A DNA stretch of 64,000 nucleotides from Orobanche coerulescens (GCA_033398695.1 CM065814.1:21729501-21793500); one strand, 5' to 3'. Shown: positions 22,967 through 35,310, numbered from the stretch's first letter. Notes: a model not told the origin generated them from the letters alone. A program made the numbers and translations.

Positions 22967-25942
22967 TTGTGGCGGATCTTTTCAAGATCTGTCATCATTG
23001 AGCGCATTCTGTCTGAAACCAACGACGCAGAACCCATGGAGTACATCATAACTCGGCTTCGTCAACAAGGCCTCTATCGCCTTGGAAGTCAGACCGCTGA
23101 CAAGTACGATGCTCATCTAGTTGAGGAATTTTACCTCAACGCCGTCGTACGCTTTCTGTCATTGGCCCAAGGAGGTCATGTTGCCGACATCACCGCTACA
23201 ATCCAGGGAGTTGAGATCTGTATTGATAACGATCTGCTCCAGAACATCTACAGGCTACCCGCTGATGGCCTGACTATGGATCAACTTGAGACATTCGGGT
23301 CTCAAGAGCTAATCACTAAATTTTATGGACTGTTCACAGGCTCCAAAGTTGTCGACATGGTTCAGACTACATGTCACAAGAAAAATTTTTGTCTCCCATA
23401 TGTATATCTTCATGATTTTTGCTGCAGGATAATTGAGAATCGAACCGGTGCGTTCGAAATGTGTACCAACCTGAGGTTCAGGATGATGGTGGCTATTCTG
23501 ACCTGTGAAAAGGTCAATTGGTGCCAGATAATCCTGAAGCGCCTGCAAGAGGAGGTGTGCAAGCCTGCCACCCAGAAGAGATCTTTTGGTTTGATGTTAA
23601 ACCATATCCTGACGAAATGCGGACTGTCGCAATCCGCTGATGCTAAGAAGAATAACCCCAGGATATACCTAGGAGGCGTCAAGCCTCGCATATAATCAAA
23701 CCACTATGGTGCAACCATCCAGCGGAAGTATGCCAGTTTCCGCAAATCCACGAGATGAGTCCTTGAAGTTCCAGGAAGTGGAATCTTCAAAGAAGAGAAA
23801 GAGATCTCACAGCAAGAAACCCACTGCTGGTGAGAAGCCCAAGAAGAGACTTATGAGGCTTTCTAAAGTCAAAACTGCCAAGCCCTCCGAAGAAGTCTCC
23901 CCCGTGGCTCAACCCACTGAAAAACAACCCCATGGCCCAACCCCTGTGGAAGAGGTGTCCCCTACTGTATCGACAGTAGATCCTGAGCCTTTGGCGGCTA
24001 GGACGGATAATGAGACATCTGCCAACGAATAAGACTTTAGCGAGTCGGCTGCCCATTTGGAGCCAACAGCTACTTCTCCTCTGCGGGATCCCACACCCGT
24101 ACAGGATCCATCTTCCTTCAGGGCACCATCCCCTGTAAGGAGTCCCACTTCCATACAGGATCCCATACCTGTACAGGAATCCCTCGCTACAGCGTCTCCA
24201 TACATTGTACGTAGTCCCTCCCCCGACTCCATTATTCATAAGACCCTTCTTTCTGTTCAAATTGAACATGCTTACGAAAGATTTCTAACATGGAAAGGCT
24301 ACAGGCTAGCTCCGTACGAAACATTGTACAACTGGAGCGATTGGAGCCAAGAAGAAAGATTCGTCTCAGAAGTGACAGACTCAATGGAAATTGAAGCCCG
24401 GATCCGATGGGAAAATGCCTTATGCAAGGAGCTGATTGAAAGCCATCTGTTGCAGAAATCTGACGCTAGAAGGAAAGGAAAGGACAAGTCAGAGAACTCT
24501 CCCGCACATCCAAAAGACGATGACAATGACTCAGACGACGACGACGATGCTTTTCAAGGTGATCGAGGATGAGTCGTGAAGGCTCAAGCTAGACGCCTCT
24601 CCACTCAAAGGTGACGAAGGGCCATCTACTCAAGCAATCCCCTTCGCCACGGCCAAGAGTTAATTCCCGACGAAGAGGAATCAGTCCCTCAAGTCGAGGA
24701 AGTTGAAGCAATTTTGGAACAGGCACCTGAGCCTGCTGCCACCGAAGAAGTTGTACCTGAAAGACAACAGGAGGATTCAGTCCCTCCTGTATCCATGTCT
24801 ACTGAAGAAACTTCGCAACAGGAAGCCACTCAACCCCCTGTCGCCGAACCAGAACAAGCTGCTCCCGCCCCTTCAACCGTGGAATCCGAGGACGGTATCG
24901 AACCTGAGGATGTCCAACTTACTTCACGCCCAACCGTGAACGTAAGGAGGTTGAACAGCTCTGAAGACTTTGCTCAACCAGATTCTCCGATTTCTGCCGC
25001 TAGGAAAGAGCGCCTACGCGCACTTGGTCTTCAAAATGTATTCATCCAGGATGCAGTGAATGCTTTGTCTTCCGTTGCGAACGCATTAAATTGGATGCAT
25101 ACTTCTACTGTGGAGGAGATGACCACTCTACAACATGAAGTATCTCGTGTTGTCGAGGCATTCGTTCTTCTGCCAGAAGTTTTCAAACAAGCTTTGAAAA
25201 TCATGGAAGACAAGCAGGAGCAACTCCTTAAGGAAGAAGCAACCAAAACGCGAATAGCTGAAGCCAAGACCGCATGTGCCATGATTGAAAACAGCTCTCA
25301 ATTGCGCGCCCACGACAAATGTATCAAGGATATGTCGCAGACGCTTTCCGCCCTTGTAGAGAGAATAACTAACATCGAGACGAAACAGGATGTTGCACTA
25401 GAAATCCTAGAACGTCTTGATGAAGCCAAAAAGGGGGAAGAGGCAAGAGAAGCTGCTAGGAGAATCAGGATACAGCAAGAAAGGGAATTCGAGGCCGCTC
25501 AAGACAGCATCACTTCCGAGTTAAACAAGCTAGCCCCTCACTCCCAAAGTTTTAAGATTTCAGGCTCAGGCACGAATTTCATGATCCAAATGTTCCGTGG
25601 CAAAATCTAATCCAGAGACCTTCTGAAATTCGTCTTCCGACCAACCGCCATCCTACTGCCGATGAAGTGAAGCAATGGAGGAAAAACGAACTGATGAGAT
25701 ACTTTGTCAAGCTCATCAGGGAATCCGCCATCTTCAAGAGCTATAAAACGTTAGCAAAGGCCGCAGACAAATTTACGAAGATGTTAGAAGACGGAAAACT
25801 CCCTCTCCAGCTTGATATGAAGAGCAAACACAAAAGAGGAGATCGGATCACCCATCCAGAAGACTGGATTCTTGCCTTTGATCGATCCTATGAAGGAAGA
25901 GCTATATACCAGGATCGAGGCAACGACTCCCTACAGAACTAG
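22967..25942 (+). pseudogene. Sirevirus env-like third gene, broken
   Basis: Located after pol where Sireviruses carry an optional env-like gene. The first open part (22967-23695, 242 codons) has an LVEEFYLNAVVRF block, a QGVEICID block and hydrophobic and Cys-rich segments. The next parts (23706-24032 and 24057-24572) are Pro/Ser/Glu-rich with PV-x-DP repeats and a Lys/Arg cluster. 24714-25610 contains a Glu/Ala-rich alpha-helical, coiled-coil-like stretch and 25667-25942 a basic tail. Stops at 23693-23695 and 24030-24032 and frame changes at about 24570-24714 and 25610-25667 break it. I see no clear signal peptide. Function is unknown; env-like is by position and general resemblance only. 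Confidence 0.65.
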
Positions 25943-26415
25943 TGGCGTGGTACCGAGAATGATCCAGGGAGAAAGCCATGGAGGCATGCGGACTACAAAT
26001 AGGAGCTGAAATCTCTGTATATTATTCTTGATTTGTAATTTTTCTCTTCGAAACAGCAAACCATGTACTCAAGTTATTTTGAATATTAATAAAAGTGTTT
26101 GTTTGTCTTGAAAGATTACAACTCGTAATCTACTGTGTTGATGTATGATTACTTAATTTATTTGATTAACAATCTCAAGTATACAAACTTGATTGAAAAT
26201 AAAGTTGTACGAACTAGTCTACGAACAGTTCATGATTTCAGTTGTAAGCTTAGAATACATTGTAAGATTGTGCCTGCGCGCCAATCATAAGCTTAAGTTG
26301 TAAAAATCCTTAACTGTACCGAACTCGCCTGCGAGCAGTTCATCATTTAGACTAAGACAGACCTTTTGACGAAAGACCAAGAAATCTGCCAGAAGACATC
26401 AAAGAAGATCACCTC
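25943..26415 (+). other. 3' untranslated region of Sirevirus-like element
   Basis: AT-rich stretch between the env-like gene and the truncated 3' LTR. It holds short imperfect repeats (TGTAC-GAAC, AAGCTTA), and no PPT directly precedes the LTR remnant. Confidence 0.4.
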
Positions 26416-27239
26416 ATAAAGTATTTAAATACTGTCAGTCAACAGATCTTCAAATCCCGCTAAATCCGGATCATGTTATAATCCCGTTGGAACGAAATCT
26501 CACTCAAACGGATACATCTCAACGGATATATATTTCAGAGACTATATATCACATCAAGATGCTGAAGATCAGTGACCCCAAGCTATCGAAATTATTATCA
26601 GAGCAAAACATATCTCCAAAGCTTATTGCAACTCAGATCAAAAGAGTTATACAGTGCTCATCATCCTGAACAACACTTCATCAGCTGAAAGCTCTTAAAG
26701 TCAAAGTTGTTGTTCATCATCTGTTCTATACTTTGAACAAACAGCCCTGTGTGGACTGAGCAATCTGTGCTTCTCCGGAACTGTGTGTGAAGGATTTGCA
26801 TTGAAGAAGACGAAGCTTCAGAACTGTGTGTGAAGAAGCAAGTCAAAGCATTAGCTCAAAACCAATATGTGTGAACGGTTGAAGCTAAGATCTTTATATC
26901 AATCTGTGTGAACGATATATTGATTGTGTGTTGTTATAATTACGTAGTTGTATATAATTACGTAGTTGTGTACGTAGTAATTATAATAAACTTTTTACTC
27001 CTGTGTGGAGGACCAGTTGGCGTAGAGGGGTTTACCTCGAACCACTTTAATTACTGTGTTATTTACCTTCAGCTTTTACTGTTTTAATTACTGTGATTAA
27101 TTAAGTATACACTATACATTTAGTTGTTGTATCCACAGCAACCTACTAAGACTTCCGCTACACACTCAGATTTAAAATTCGTACAGTTTGTCGTTTAAAC
27201 TATTTTCCAAACTGTATCCAGTATACTTAGTGGCCAACA
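26416..27239 (+). repeat. Sirevirus-like 3' LTR, 5'-truncated
   Basis: Matches 15684-16483 of the 5' LTR nearly base for base. Exceptions include an extra copy of TATAATTACGTAGTTG at about 26936-26960. The first 335 bp of the LTR, with the TGTATCGAA motifs, are absent. The outer end and TSD are intact. Confidence 0.85.
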
Positions 27240-27533
27240 CGTACGCTAGGCTTTGGCTAGCGCACGCTACAAGCATTTCGTAGCGCACGCTATACTGGCA
27301 CAGCAGCGCACGCGAGGACTCGAGTAGGGCAGAGGACAGTAGGTTCTGGACTCCTATTCCTGGACGTCAACTCTCAGTTAGCGCACTCTAACTATGGGCT
27401 AGCGCGCGCTAAGGATAGTCGAGTAGCGCACGCAATGGATCATCTATCGCACGGTAGCGAGGCTGTCAGAAGCCACTGGACTGACCGGTGAGTGCGTTAG
27501 CGCACGTTAATTCTTAAGCGTAGCGTGCGCTAG
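27240..27533 (+). repeat. Spaced palindrome array, element A LTR (right)
   Basis: Motif centres at about 27242.5 (split copy), 27263.5, 27286.5 and 27309.5; then 27384.5, 27405.5, 27429.5 and 27450.5; then the promoter-proximal pair 27503.5 and 27526.5. Spacing in groups is 21-24 bp. The TATA box starts about 18 bp after the last centre. Confidence 0.75.
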
Positions 27534-28837
27534 ACTAGGCGAGTATATATTGGACAGTTGACTTCCTTTTCGTCATTTTTCTCATTCTTCTCACTTTACC
27601 GATCGGGAGCAGCGGGTTTTGGCGATTTGAAGAGTTTGGAGGCGATTCTTTTTCTTATATTAACATCCTTGGTTGGAGAACATAGATTTCTCATCATCTA
27701 ATCCATCCTATCTTCCAAATCAAGGTAAAAATCATTAGAACCCTAATTTCGGGAATCCTGGGGGTTTTTCTTAGATTCGTCCGGTTTATCCATTTTGGAG
27801 TTTGAGAACCTTGATATTATGAAGTATCTACCTTGTATATATGTTTCCTATGCGATTTTATAGGTTGTTTTGTGATTGTTCGGATGTAAGAGGGTTTGAG
27901 TGATTTTTTAAACCCCTAGGTGTTTACCCTCGTAGTTTCGTGAATCATAGGCGGGTTTCGAGAGTTTCTTCATGTGTTATGAGTATGGATTATTGATTAT
28001 CATGTGCCTTGCGAATCGTTTAGGTGCCGGAAGTGCGTTCTCGGACCTACCGAACTTATACTCTTTTCCTTCCGGATTCGCGATGTCTCAAAGGCAAGTA
28101 TATGTGTATGTTAATACGTTCTCGACTTTGAAAGCGAGGTATATGACTTGTATGATTGTATATATTCACTCTGAGAGGGTTCCATTGCTGCTGGTATGGT
28201 TCCACGAATAGTTTGGGGTTAACCACTCTGGGAGGGTTCGACGGAGTCTCAGAGGGTTCCGTTGCTGCTGGTGCAGTTCCATGGTTAATCGTGTATATTT
28301 TGAAATGAGATTTAGTTATTCCGGAATACTAGTCTTGAAAAAATGATGAATTGACGGTTACTTGTACTTTATTGTCGAGAAGTATTATATTTCATATTCG
28401 ATACAATTGTACTAGCCATTCGACGGCTAACCCCTTTTTGGGGGAAATACTTTTTATGTATTTCAGGTTCCAGGAGAGCGGACAGGTAGGTATCGGGTCG
28501 GCATGAATATGATGGGCAACCGTGATACTGTGTCTTCCTTTTGGTTATGTTCTATGTTTCCCATTCAGTATTGTTGTACTGGAATGGTTTTTGAATACTC
28601 GAGTGTTGTCTTTCAGTTCTCTTGATGTTCCGGCATATGTAGCCGAGGTAATAATTTGTGATGTGATGTAATTTGATACATTGGATGTGGTTTGAATACC
28701 ATTTGTATTGTCCTTCGTTTCATTGTATTCGGACCTTCTTGGTTAAGTTTTATAATTCCGCGTATGTTTAGCCTTGTGGGTCCCACGGAGGGGCTTGCGG
28801 CGCTGTAATATACCCTGAATAATTTGGGGGTGTTACA
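27240..28837 (+). repeat. Element A 5' LTR, right part
   Basis: Continues the LTR interrupted at 15348 and ends GGGGGTGTTACA at 28837, five bases before the PBS. It contains palindrome groups, a TATA box (GTATATATTGG, 27543-27550) and a predicted leader intron. The intron runs from donor AAG|GTAAAA (GT at 27725) to acceptor TTTCAG|GTTCCAGGAGAGCGG (AG ends 28466), with GCTAACCCC about 36 nt before the acceptor. Confidence 0.75.
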
Positions 28838-28842
28838 GAATA

Positions 28843-28854
28843 TGGTATCGGAGC
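28843..28854 (+). other. Primer-binding site, element A
   Basis: TGGTATCGGAGC, one mismatch from the initiator-Met tRNA PBS, starting 5 nt after the LTR end. Confidence 0.7.
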
Positions 28855-29080
28855 TTAGGTCTATGAATACCTAGGCTGTCGGTCTTTTGGGTCGATTGAG
28901 TCATCGTTTGTCTACAGTATCGCTACTTTGCCATCATCACAGTGCGACCGGTACTTGTAAGACCTCTTACTCTTCTAGTGTTTCCTAAATCGCTTTACTC
29001 CTGATTTGGTATTTTTGAGAATCGGTCACTTCAATGAAGTGCGATCGAATTGTACTTACGTACTTTGTGTATTCTTCAGT

Positions 29081-30262
29081 ATGTCTGCTGGTAGGGGTCA
29101 AGGACGTGGTCGTGGTCGTGGGCATGGGCGTGGACGAGGACGTGGCGCGGCCATTTCCCTCAGCTCTGTTGCGGGGTCGACCAATCCCAGTTTATCAAAC
29201 TCGGTGTATCCTGACACCGAAAGTCAGCATGACCAGTCGACTGGCCAGGGAAACAGCGCGGATGTTGGAGTTGAGAACGCGAACACGGATGAATAATCCG
29301 AACCCGAACACGGATGCCTTGCTTCAGAATGTAATCCGTATGCACGCGGTGCCACCGACCCGCTAAATTGGGAGGATGGGCTAGCGGAGTTAGAGAAGGT
29401 ATTCGAAGCGGTTGATTGTCCGGAGGCGAGGAAGGTACCGATTGCCCAGTACTTCCTTACCAAGGAAGTCGCTACGTGGTGGAAAGTTATCAAGCCACAG
29501 GACCATGTTGCTACCTGGGAGGAGTTTAAAGAGCTTTTGGAGGCCGAGTTTTGTCCTTGGCCAGTACAAGAAGGCCGAATCCGGGCCTTTTTCGAAGCTA
29601 AGCCACAGAACATTCCTGTTTCGCAAGCAATCGTGGAATACAACCAACAATTGATCCACGTGAAGGATCAAGTACGGGACAAGCGTGATAAAATCCGTTA
29701 CTTAGACATGCGGATGAATTTGGATTTACGGCAGTACATGGTCGGATTTGCTAGCACCACCTTGAAGGAATATCAAGATAGGGCTTTGGCCCATGACATG
29801 TTAAGCCCCGACAACGATACCACCGAAGAATCGAAGAAGCAGAAGATCGCGGGGAATTTTTCGGGCTCTAAGAGTGGCAACTTTCAGAGGCCTCAGACGA
29901 CTAACCGTTCTGCCGGACAGTCGTCACGCTCTGCTAGAGGAAAGAGGAATTTCCGATCTACCCAGGACACCTCAACTCGCCCGATAACCTGTTTTAATTA
30001 TGGTCATCCAGGCCACATTAGTGTGGAGTGCAACTTCCCACCCCTGAAGTGCCATACTTGCGGACAAATGGGGCATAGAGCAGTCTATTGCCCTGATCGG
30101 GGTCAGACCTTGGGCACTCGGGCTTCAGCCCCAACGTTTAAAAATCAGAATGTAAGTCAGCGAAAACCAGTCGGGCAGACACAACAGGGTTACGGCAAGG
30201 GCCGGGGACAGGGCCAGAATGTTGGAGAAGGGAACTCTAGCATCGGTTCGGTACAACCATGA
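29081..30262 (+). pseudogene. gag: Element A gag
   Basis: The ATG at 29081 opens MSAGRGQGRGRG, an Arg/Gly-rich N-terminus shared with element D. A stop at 29294-29296 and frame changes to about 29370 precede the gag domain (DPLNWEDGLAELEKVFEAVD, WWKVIKPQD, about 29360-29700) and the LKEYQDRALAHDM block (about 29762). Two zinc knuckles lie at about 29985-30095. The first has lost one Cys (CFNYGHPGHISVEC) and the second is canonical (CHTCGQMGHRAVYC). The stop is at 30260-30262. Confidence 0.85.
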
Positions 30263-31529
30263 ATCTATGAGATGCGTCGAGCAGACGAACCCGACGCAGC
30301 AGTGGCTTCAGTACCATTCATATTTTATCCCATCCAGTTCGTGTACTTTTTGATACGGGTACTACACATTCTTTCATTTCCTTGGAGTGTGTATGCCGTT
30401 TGAATATAACTTGTATGACTGCTTGCAATCCCTTCATTGTGAAACTACCTAGCAGGGATCGAATTGTGGGAAACCAGGAGATTAGAGATTTTCCGGTGAT
30501 GATAGCCGGTATAGAGTGGTTATCGAATTTGATTGTAGTCGATATGGAAGGCGAGGATGTGATCCTTGGCGAGGATTGGCTTGATAGTTACCAAGCGATT
30601 ATGAATTACCATACTAAGGTTATCACCATGAGGACTGAAGACGGATCTAAGTACTCATTTTTGGGACGTAAGATGGACCAATCTAAGTTGCTTATCAGCG
30701 CCATGAAGACCGTAAAACTTTTGAATAAAGGTTGCACGGGCTATTGGTGTTATGTTTTGAAGACGGAAGGAAACGAAATCGATTTCTCTTCGATTCCGGT
30801 TGTTAACGAGTACCCCGACATTTTCCCAAACGACCTCCCGGGATTACCTCCAGATCGAGAGATAGAATTTTTTGTAGATTTAGAGCCTGATGCGGCTCCA
30901 ATTTCTAAGGCACCTTATCGGATGGCACCTTCCGAGATGCAAGAATTGAAGAGTCAATTGGGAGAACTATTGGAGAAAGGGTACATCAGACCGAGCGCTT
31001 CGCCTTGGGGCGCACCTGTTCTTTTTGTGAGAAAGAAGGATGGTTCATTATGTTTATGCATCGACTACCGTGAGCTAAACAAAGTGACCATTAAGAACAA
31101 GTATCCATTGCCTCGAATAGACGATTTATTTGATCAATTGCAGGGAGCTGCAGTTTTCTCGAAAATTGATTTGAGATCAGGATACTATCAGCTCATAGTG
31201 AGAGAGTCCGACGTTCCGAAGACTGCATTTCGGACGAGATACGGGCATTATGAATTCGTAGTCATGCCTTTTGGTTTGACTAATGCACCGGCAGTATTTA
31301 TGCAGTTAATGAACAAGATATTCATCGAGTACCTCGACAGGTGTGTAGTCGTCTTTATTGATGACATCTTGATCTATTCTTGAGATAAGGAGGAACATGC
31401 CCGACACTTGCGTTTGATATTAGACATTTTGAGAACCAAGCATCTCTATGCAAAATTCTCGAAATGTGAGTTTTGGTTGGAAGAAGTTATGTTTCTCGGC
31501 CATGTGATTTCGGCCGAAGGGGTTCGCGT
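30263..31529 (+). pseudogene. Element A protease and reverse transcriptase, truncated
   Basis: The protease has [11 protein letters not shown] (about 30347-30380) and continues in the open frame from 30382. RT blocks: [67 protein letters not shown] and the catalytic [13 protein letters not shown] at 31381-31383 directly follows that Ser, but the frame goes on to [13 protein letters not shown]. There the LTR of element B begins (31530). Confidence 0.9.
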
Positions 31530-31835
31530 TGTAATATCCGGAATTTCTACTACTGTTGTTTGAGATTATTTTATTCGAGTTATATTGTAAAGCGTGAAAT
31601 CTGTACAGTATGGATAAAATAAATAAAGGACTGAGATGTCAGTATTGGTACAATTGTCGTATCTGGTCGACAATTGCATTTGAGAATATCGTGTATCAGG
31701 TTATCGTACTTTCGATATGAGGTATATCGTATGAGAATATTATTGGATTCAGTATACGTATTCAGTATGCCGTATGTTCGTATTCTGTATGTCGAGACAG
31801 GTGGTAACAGTTAAAATTGGCTAAGTATAGAATAC

Positions 31836-32227
31836 TTAGCGTACGCTAATGTTTAAGACTTACGTACGCTAAATCACAAGTGTTACGTACGTTATGGCCG
31901 AGACATTACGTACGTAACATGGGAATCAGACGATCGAGTCATGGTCGGCAGGTGGGACCCTGTGTCGGCAGCTTTCGGCGGAAGGATGTTGACAGGCAAG
32001 TCAACTACGTATTACGTATGTTATACAGGATGTATTACGTACGTAATATAAGGTTTTACTGTAGCAAGTCAACGTGCGTATTACGTACGTAATGAAGGAA
32101 ATGTTACGTACTCAAGTGGACGAAACAGGACAGTTAGTTTTGGGATTAGCATTACATACGCTATCAAGGATGGCTTACGTACGTAATGCGTGTTACGTAC
32201 GTTAACCTTGGTGTGTTACGTACGTAA
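31836..32227 (+). repeat. Spaced palindrome array, element B LTR (ACGTACGT type)
   Basis: Centres at about 31842.5, 31865.5, 31888.5 and 31911.5 (exactly 23 bp apart); 32017.5, 32040.5, 32086.5 and 32109.5 (23, 46 and 23); 32157.5 and 32180.5 (23); and 32198.5 and 32221.5 (23), then the TATA box 21 bp later. The first motif is TTAGCGTACGCTAA; most others are TTACGTACGTAA or close. Dyad symmetry is kept while the core differs from the other LTRs. Confidence 0.8.
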
Positions 32228-33925
32228 CGAACAGAAATGTTTTATAAGTGGATGCCCGTCTTTCATTTCCTTCGACGTTTCTTTTCGTTTTTCGTCTTCA
32301 AACTTTGAGAGAGAGATGTTGGCCTTCCTAAGTCGATTTTGAGCTTGAGGACTTGGATTTGAGACTTGGATATGGAATTATGGATGATTCTTGAAGGGTT
32401 TGATTGGGTTATTCATGTTCTTGAGGTATGTTGTTGAATTCTTCACTTTGATTTCGGATTTTGGTATTGTTATCAGTATATGATTCGTATGAAGTTGATT
32501 GTGATGTTGTTGTTACGATTATTGAGGCTACATGAACTATATGTTGAAGGAAGATGGTGTTATGGTGGTTTATACCTTGAATATGTTGATTATGATTATG
32601 AAATCATAGAGTTCTTGATGTTCTTGGTATTGTTACTTCGATTCTTGATGTTAGGGAGATCGTATGTTCAAGAACATGTTGATATACACATTGAAATGTG
32701 ATTAGGGATTGTTTAGATGTTAGAAAACATAGGATTACATTGTTTTAATGGCTATGAACAAGGTTTTGAATCCATTAGTGTTCTTGAGGAACTTCTTGAT
32801 GAATTTAACATAGCAAGACGATCGTAGGTTGAATTATCGGTACCTTTGGATATGAAAATCGAATGTTCATTGATTGTAGTGATAGAATTCGTATGTTCTT
32901 GATGAAATACGAATCATGATATCAATTTGGAATTCGAAAAAATTGTGATTGATCGTCGAATATGATTTCCTTTACGTCCGTACCCGTAATCGCATTGTGG
33001 TTGTGAATTCGTAATTGTTTAAATTGGATTATTCGAAATTGTGTTAATCGGGATAATTGTGAAATCGTTGAGTTTATCGATTGGTGATATTGATTAGTAA
33101 TTATCGGATTTCGGTTCATATGATGGATATGAATTCGTAAAATAGTTTGAGTTATACTATTTGGTTTTGTATATGATTGAGGTATCGTTGAATCGTTGAG
33201 ATGATTTGGTTGGTCGTGTTGGTTGTTAATAGTTATCGGATATATGTTATTTGATTACTTCGATAGGTTGAGATTATTGATCGGTGATTATAACGGATGT
33301 TACGGTCGTGTTCGAGTACGTTCGTGAATTGCTTCGGTCGGGGCCGAGGAGCTCGTAGACGAAGGCAATGGGATTGGTAGCAGCTTCGTCATCGTCGTAT
33401 CAGTATCGAGGCGAGTTATTACTTGCTCGGTTATAATGTTTAATGAATGATTTCAGTTTCATTTCGTTTATAATGCATATAGCGATGATTATTATTGTGA
33501 ACTCTGGGTATTTGAATTGGATATCGTTCTTCCGATTCTGGGAGTTAAATCATAATGTATATGATTTATTTCGGTTATTGGTATATTTGGGTATCGAGGA
33601 TACATTGTGATAAAGACGAGGATTCGAGTATTTATGGTTCATGATATGTTTGGATCGTCGAGCGTTGCGGATAATCGTCGATGATGATTGGACATCGAGG
33701 TTGCTCCCGAAGGACTCGGGGCAAGTATACCATATTGATTATGGTTTAGTGTTATTTATTTTGGTCTCTTACATTTTCTTTCATGTTCTTGAACATGGAG
33801 TCGTCTTAGTAAATTGTCATGTTGTCGTGCATGTTATGTTGTTCATGTTGATGAACGTGTTGATTTGCATATGTGTATGCATATTGTGTTGTTTATGTTG
33901 TGTAAATAATCCGATGGGATTATGA

Positions 33926-34242
33926 GGATCTATGCTGAGGGCGCTGGATCGAATGTCCACCATGCGTTGGTTCGACGGGATCATCATGGGGATCTATGCT
34001 GAGGGCGCTGGATCGTTGGACAGGTTTTCCACCATGCGTTGGTTCGACGGGATCATCATGGGGATCTATGCTGAGGGCGCTGGATCGTTGGATTACCAGT
34101 ATTGTGTTGATAGAATCATGTGGATTCGCATCGTTGATTTTATCATATGTTGTTGTGTATATGTGTATTGTTGGTTATCCACCTTATGCTGATCTGATAG
34201 GATCATCAAAGGGATCTAGGCTGAGGGCGCTGGATCACGGGA
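33926..34242 (+). repeat. Tandem repeat of 64-72 bp in element B LTR
   Basis: Three adjacent units and a fourth diverged one start GGATCTATGCTGAGGGCGCT at 33926, 33990, 34062 and about 34212. Between them lies ATGCGTTGGTTCGACGGGATCATC. A related sequence occurs at 54019-54140 and 61300-61420 in element D. Confidence 0.8.
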
Positions 34243-35220
34243 TTTCCATTGAGTATGCATTATTGTTATTGTTGTGATCATATTGACGTGATCATATGAG
34301 TATGCATTCGTAGGTCTTGTGTTAGGACCGTGTTCGTATGATGTTATGTTCTGATCTCGGATTAGACTGACGTGACTGTCGTGGTATTGTACCTCTCGAG
34401 GTATGTTCCGTATTTCCTTTGGTATTCGTCTTGTGATGGACAATCGGTTATTGTTTTGGGATTTGATGATGCTATCCGATGGATTGTATTGGTCAGAACT
34501 GGTACTTTTCCGTATCGTGAGTTGGTTATGATAGTTTGAGAATCTTGAGTATTGTTTGAGATACAGTACATATATTATGTTCGAGTTTATTGGTTAATCG
34601 AGTACGAGATGTGAAATGTGATAATGGTTATTCTGATAAGAATTACTTGAGTAAGCAAAGTTATGGTGGTAAGATTACATTAGTCGTATTCTTACATTGT
34701 ATTCTCAGTGGTATGTATTTATTGATGTGATGTGACGGTTATCATTGTTGGATATTATAGCTGACCCCGTCGTGGGATTTCTTTTTAGGTTCTTGGAGTA
34801 TCGAGCTTGTAGCGGTCGTGAAGAGATGAGCTTCCCGGAGGATACTGGCTAGGACATGTTTTGTGCATTAAGTTTCTTGATTGGTTCTTGTATTCCGCTG
34901 CTAGAGTATCTTTATGGTTGGTCTTTTTCCGCTGCGTGAGTATTTTGAAACGCTCTTTTGGTATCTGGTAACTGAGGTTACTTTGGAAATCGTTTTCTAA
35001 ACTTTTGAGTGTCGGCCGTTTAGCCTTGTGATTTCAAATGAGTTTTTACGACGGTTTTTGATAAATGGATTTTATAAGTCTTTGTGAATTTTTAAAGATA
35101 GTACCGTCGTTGGCCTCTTGGGCATTTGTAAATGTTTGCAAAAAATTCTTTTAGCCTTGTGGGTTCCATCTCGGGGCCCACGGCGCTGTAATATTTCCGG
35201 TTAAATCTGGGGGTGTTACA

Positions 35221-35310
35221 GAATATGATATCGGAGCTTAGGTTGAGAAAACCTAGGCATTTCGGTCGAGTTGGTTTTGTCGTGTCATTTGATTTGTCGA
35301 TTTGACTAAT
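35221..35310 (+). other. Element B PBS and leader remnant
   Basis: TGATATCGGAGC (35226-35237) is a mutated initiator-Met PBS. About 70 bp of leader follow before the sequence changes to copia coding sequence at roughly 35310-35325. All of element B's genes and its 3' LTR are missing. Confidence 0.65.

Larger units (their letters stand above)
15349..27239 (+). mobile_element. Sirevirus-like Ty1/copia element with env-like gene
   Basis: Complete insertion bounded by TGTTGGG...CCAACA and a perfect 5-bp TSD, CGTAC (15344-15348 and 27240-27244). The order is 5' LTR, PBS, gag with zinc knuckle and long coiled coil, protease, integrase, RT, RNase H, long spacer, a third coding region resembling the env-like gene of Sireviruses, and a 3' LTR. 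Integrase before RT defines Ty1/copia; the long gag coiled coil and env-like region point to the Sirevirus lineage (family knowledge). Every gene is interrupted. The 3' LTR lacks about 335 bp of U3. Confidence 0.85.
14913..31529 (+). mobile_element. Tekay-like element A, split by a Sirevirus-like copia and truncated by element B
   Basis: The 5' LTR is 14913-15348 plus 27240-28837, then PBS, leader, gag, protease and RT up to 31529. There element B's LTR begins abruptly in the RT connection region. The 3' half (RNase H, integrase, 3' LTR) is absent from the window. RT and gag wording match the minus-strand and D elements, so all are one clade. Confidence 0.8.
31530..35220 (+). repeat. 5' LTR of Tekay-like element B
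   Basis: Starts TGTAATATCCGG and ends GGGGGTGTTACA, 3,691 bp, and is followed by a PBS, so it is a 5' LTR. Features: palindrome array (31836-32227), TATA (TTTATAAG, 32241-32248), predicted leader intron from donor GAG|GTATGT (GT at 32426) to acceptor TTTTTAG|G (AG ends 34788) with GCTGACCCC upstream, and a tandem repeat at 33926-34242. Its extra length lies inside the predicted intron. Confidence 0.75.

Noticed and set aside
33932..34192. Repetitive protein with MRWFDGIIMGIYAEGAGSL units
   Set aside because: Produced by a non-coding 64-72-bp tandem repeat in an LTR.
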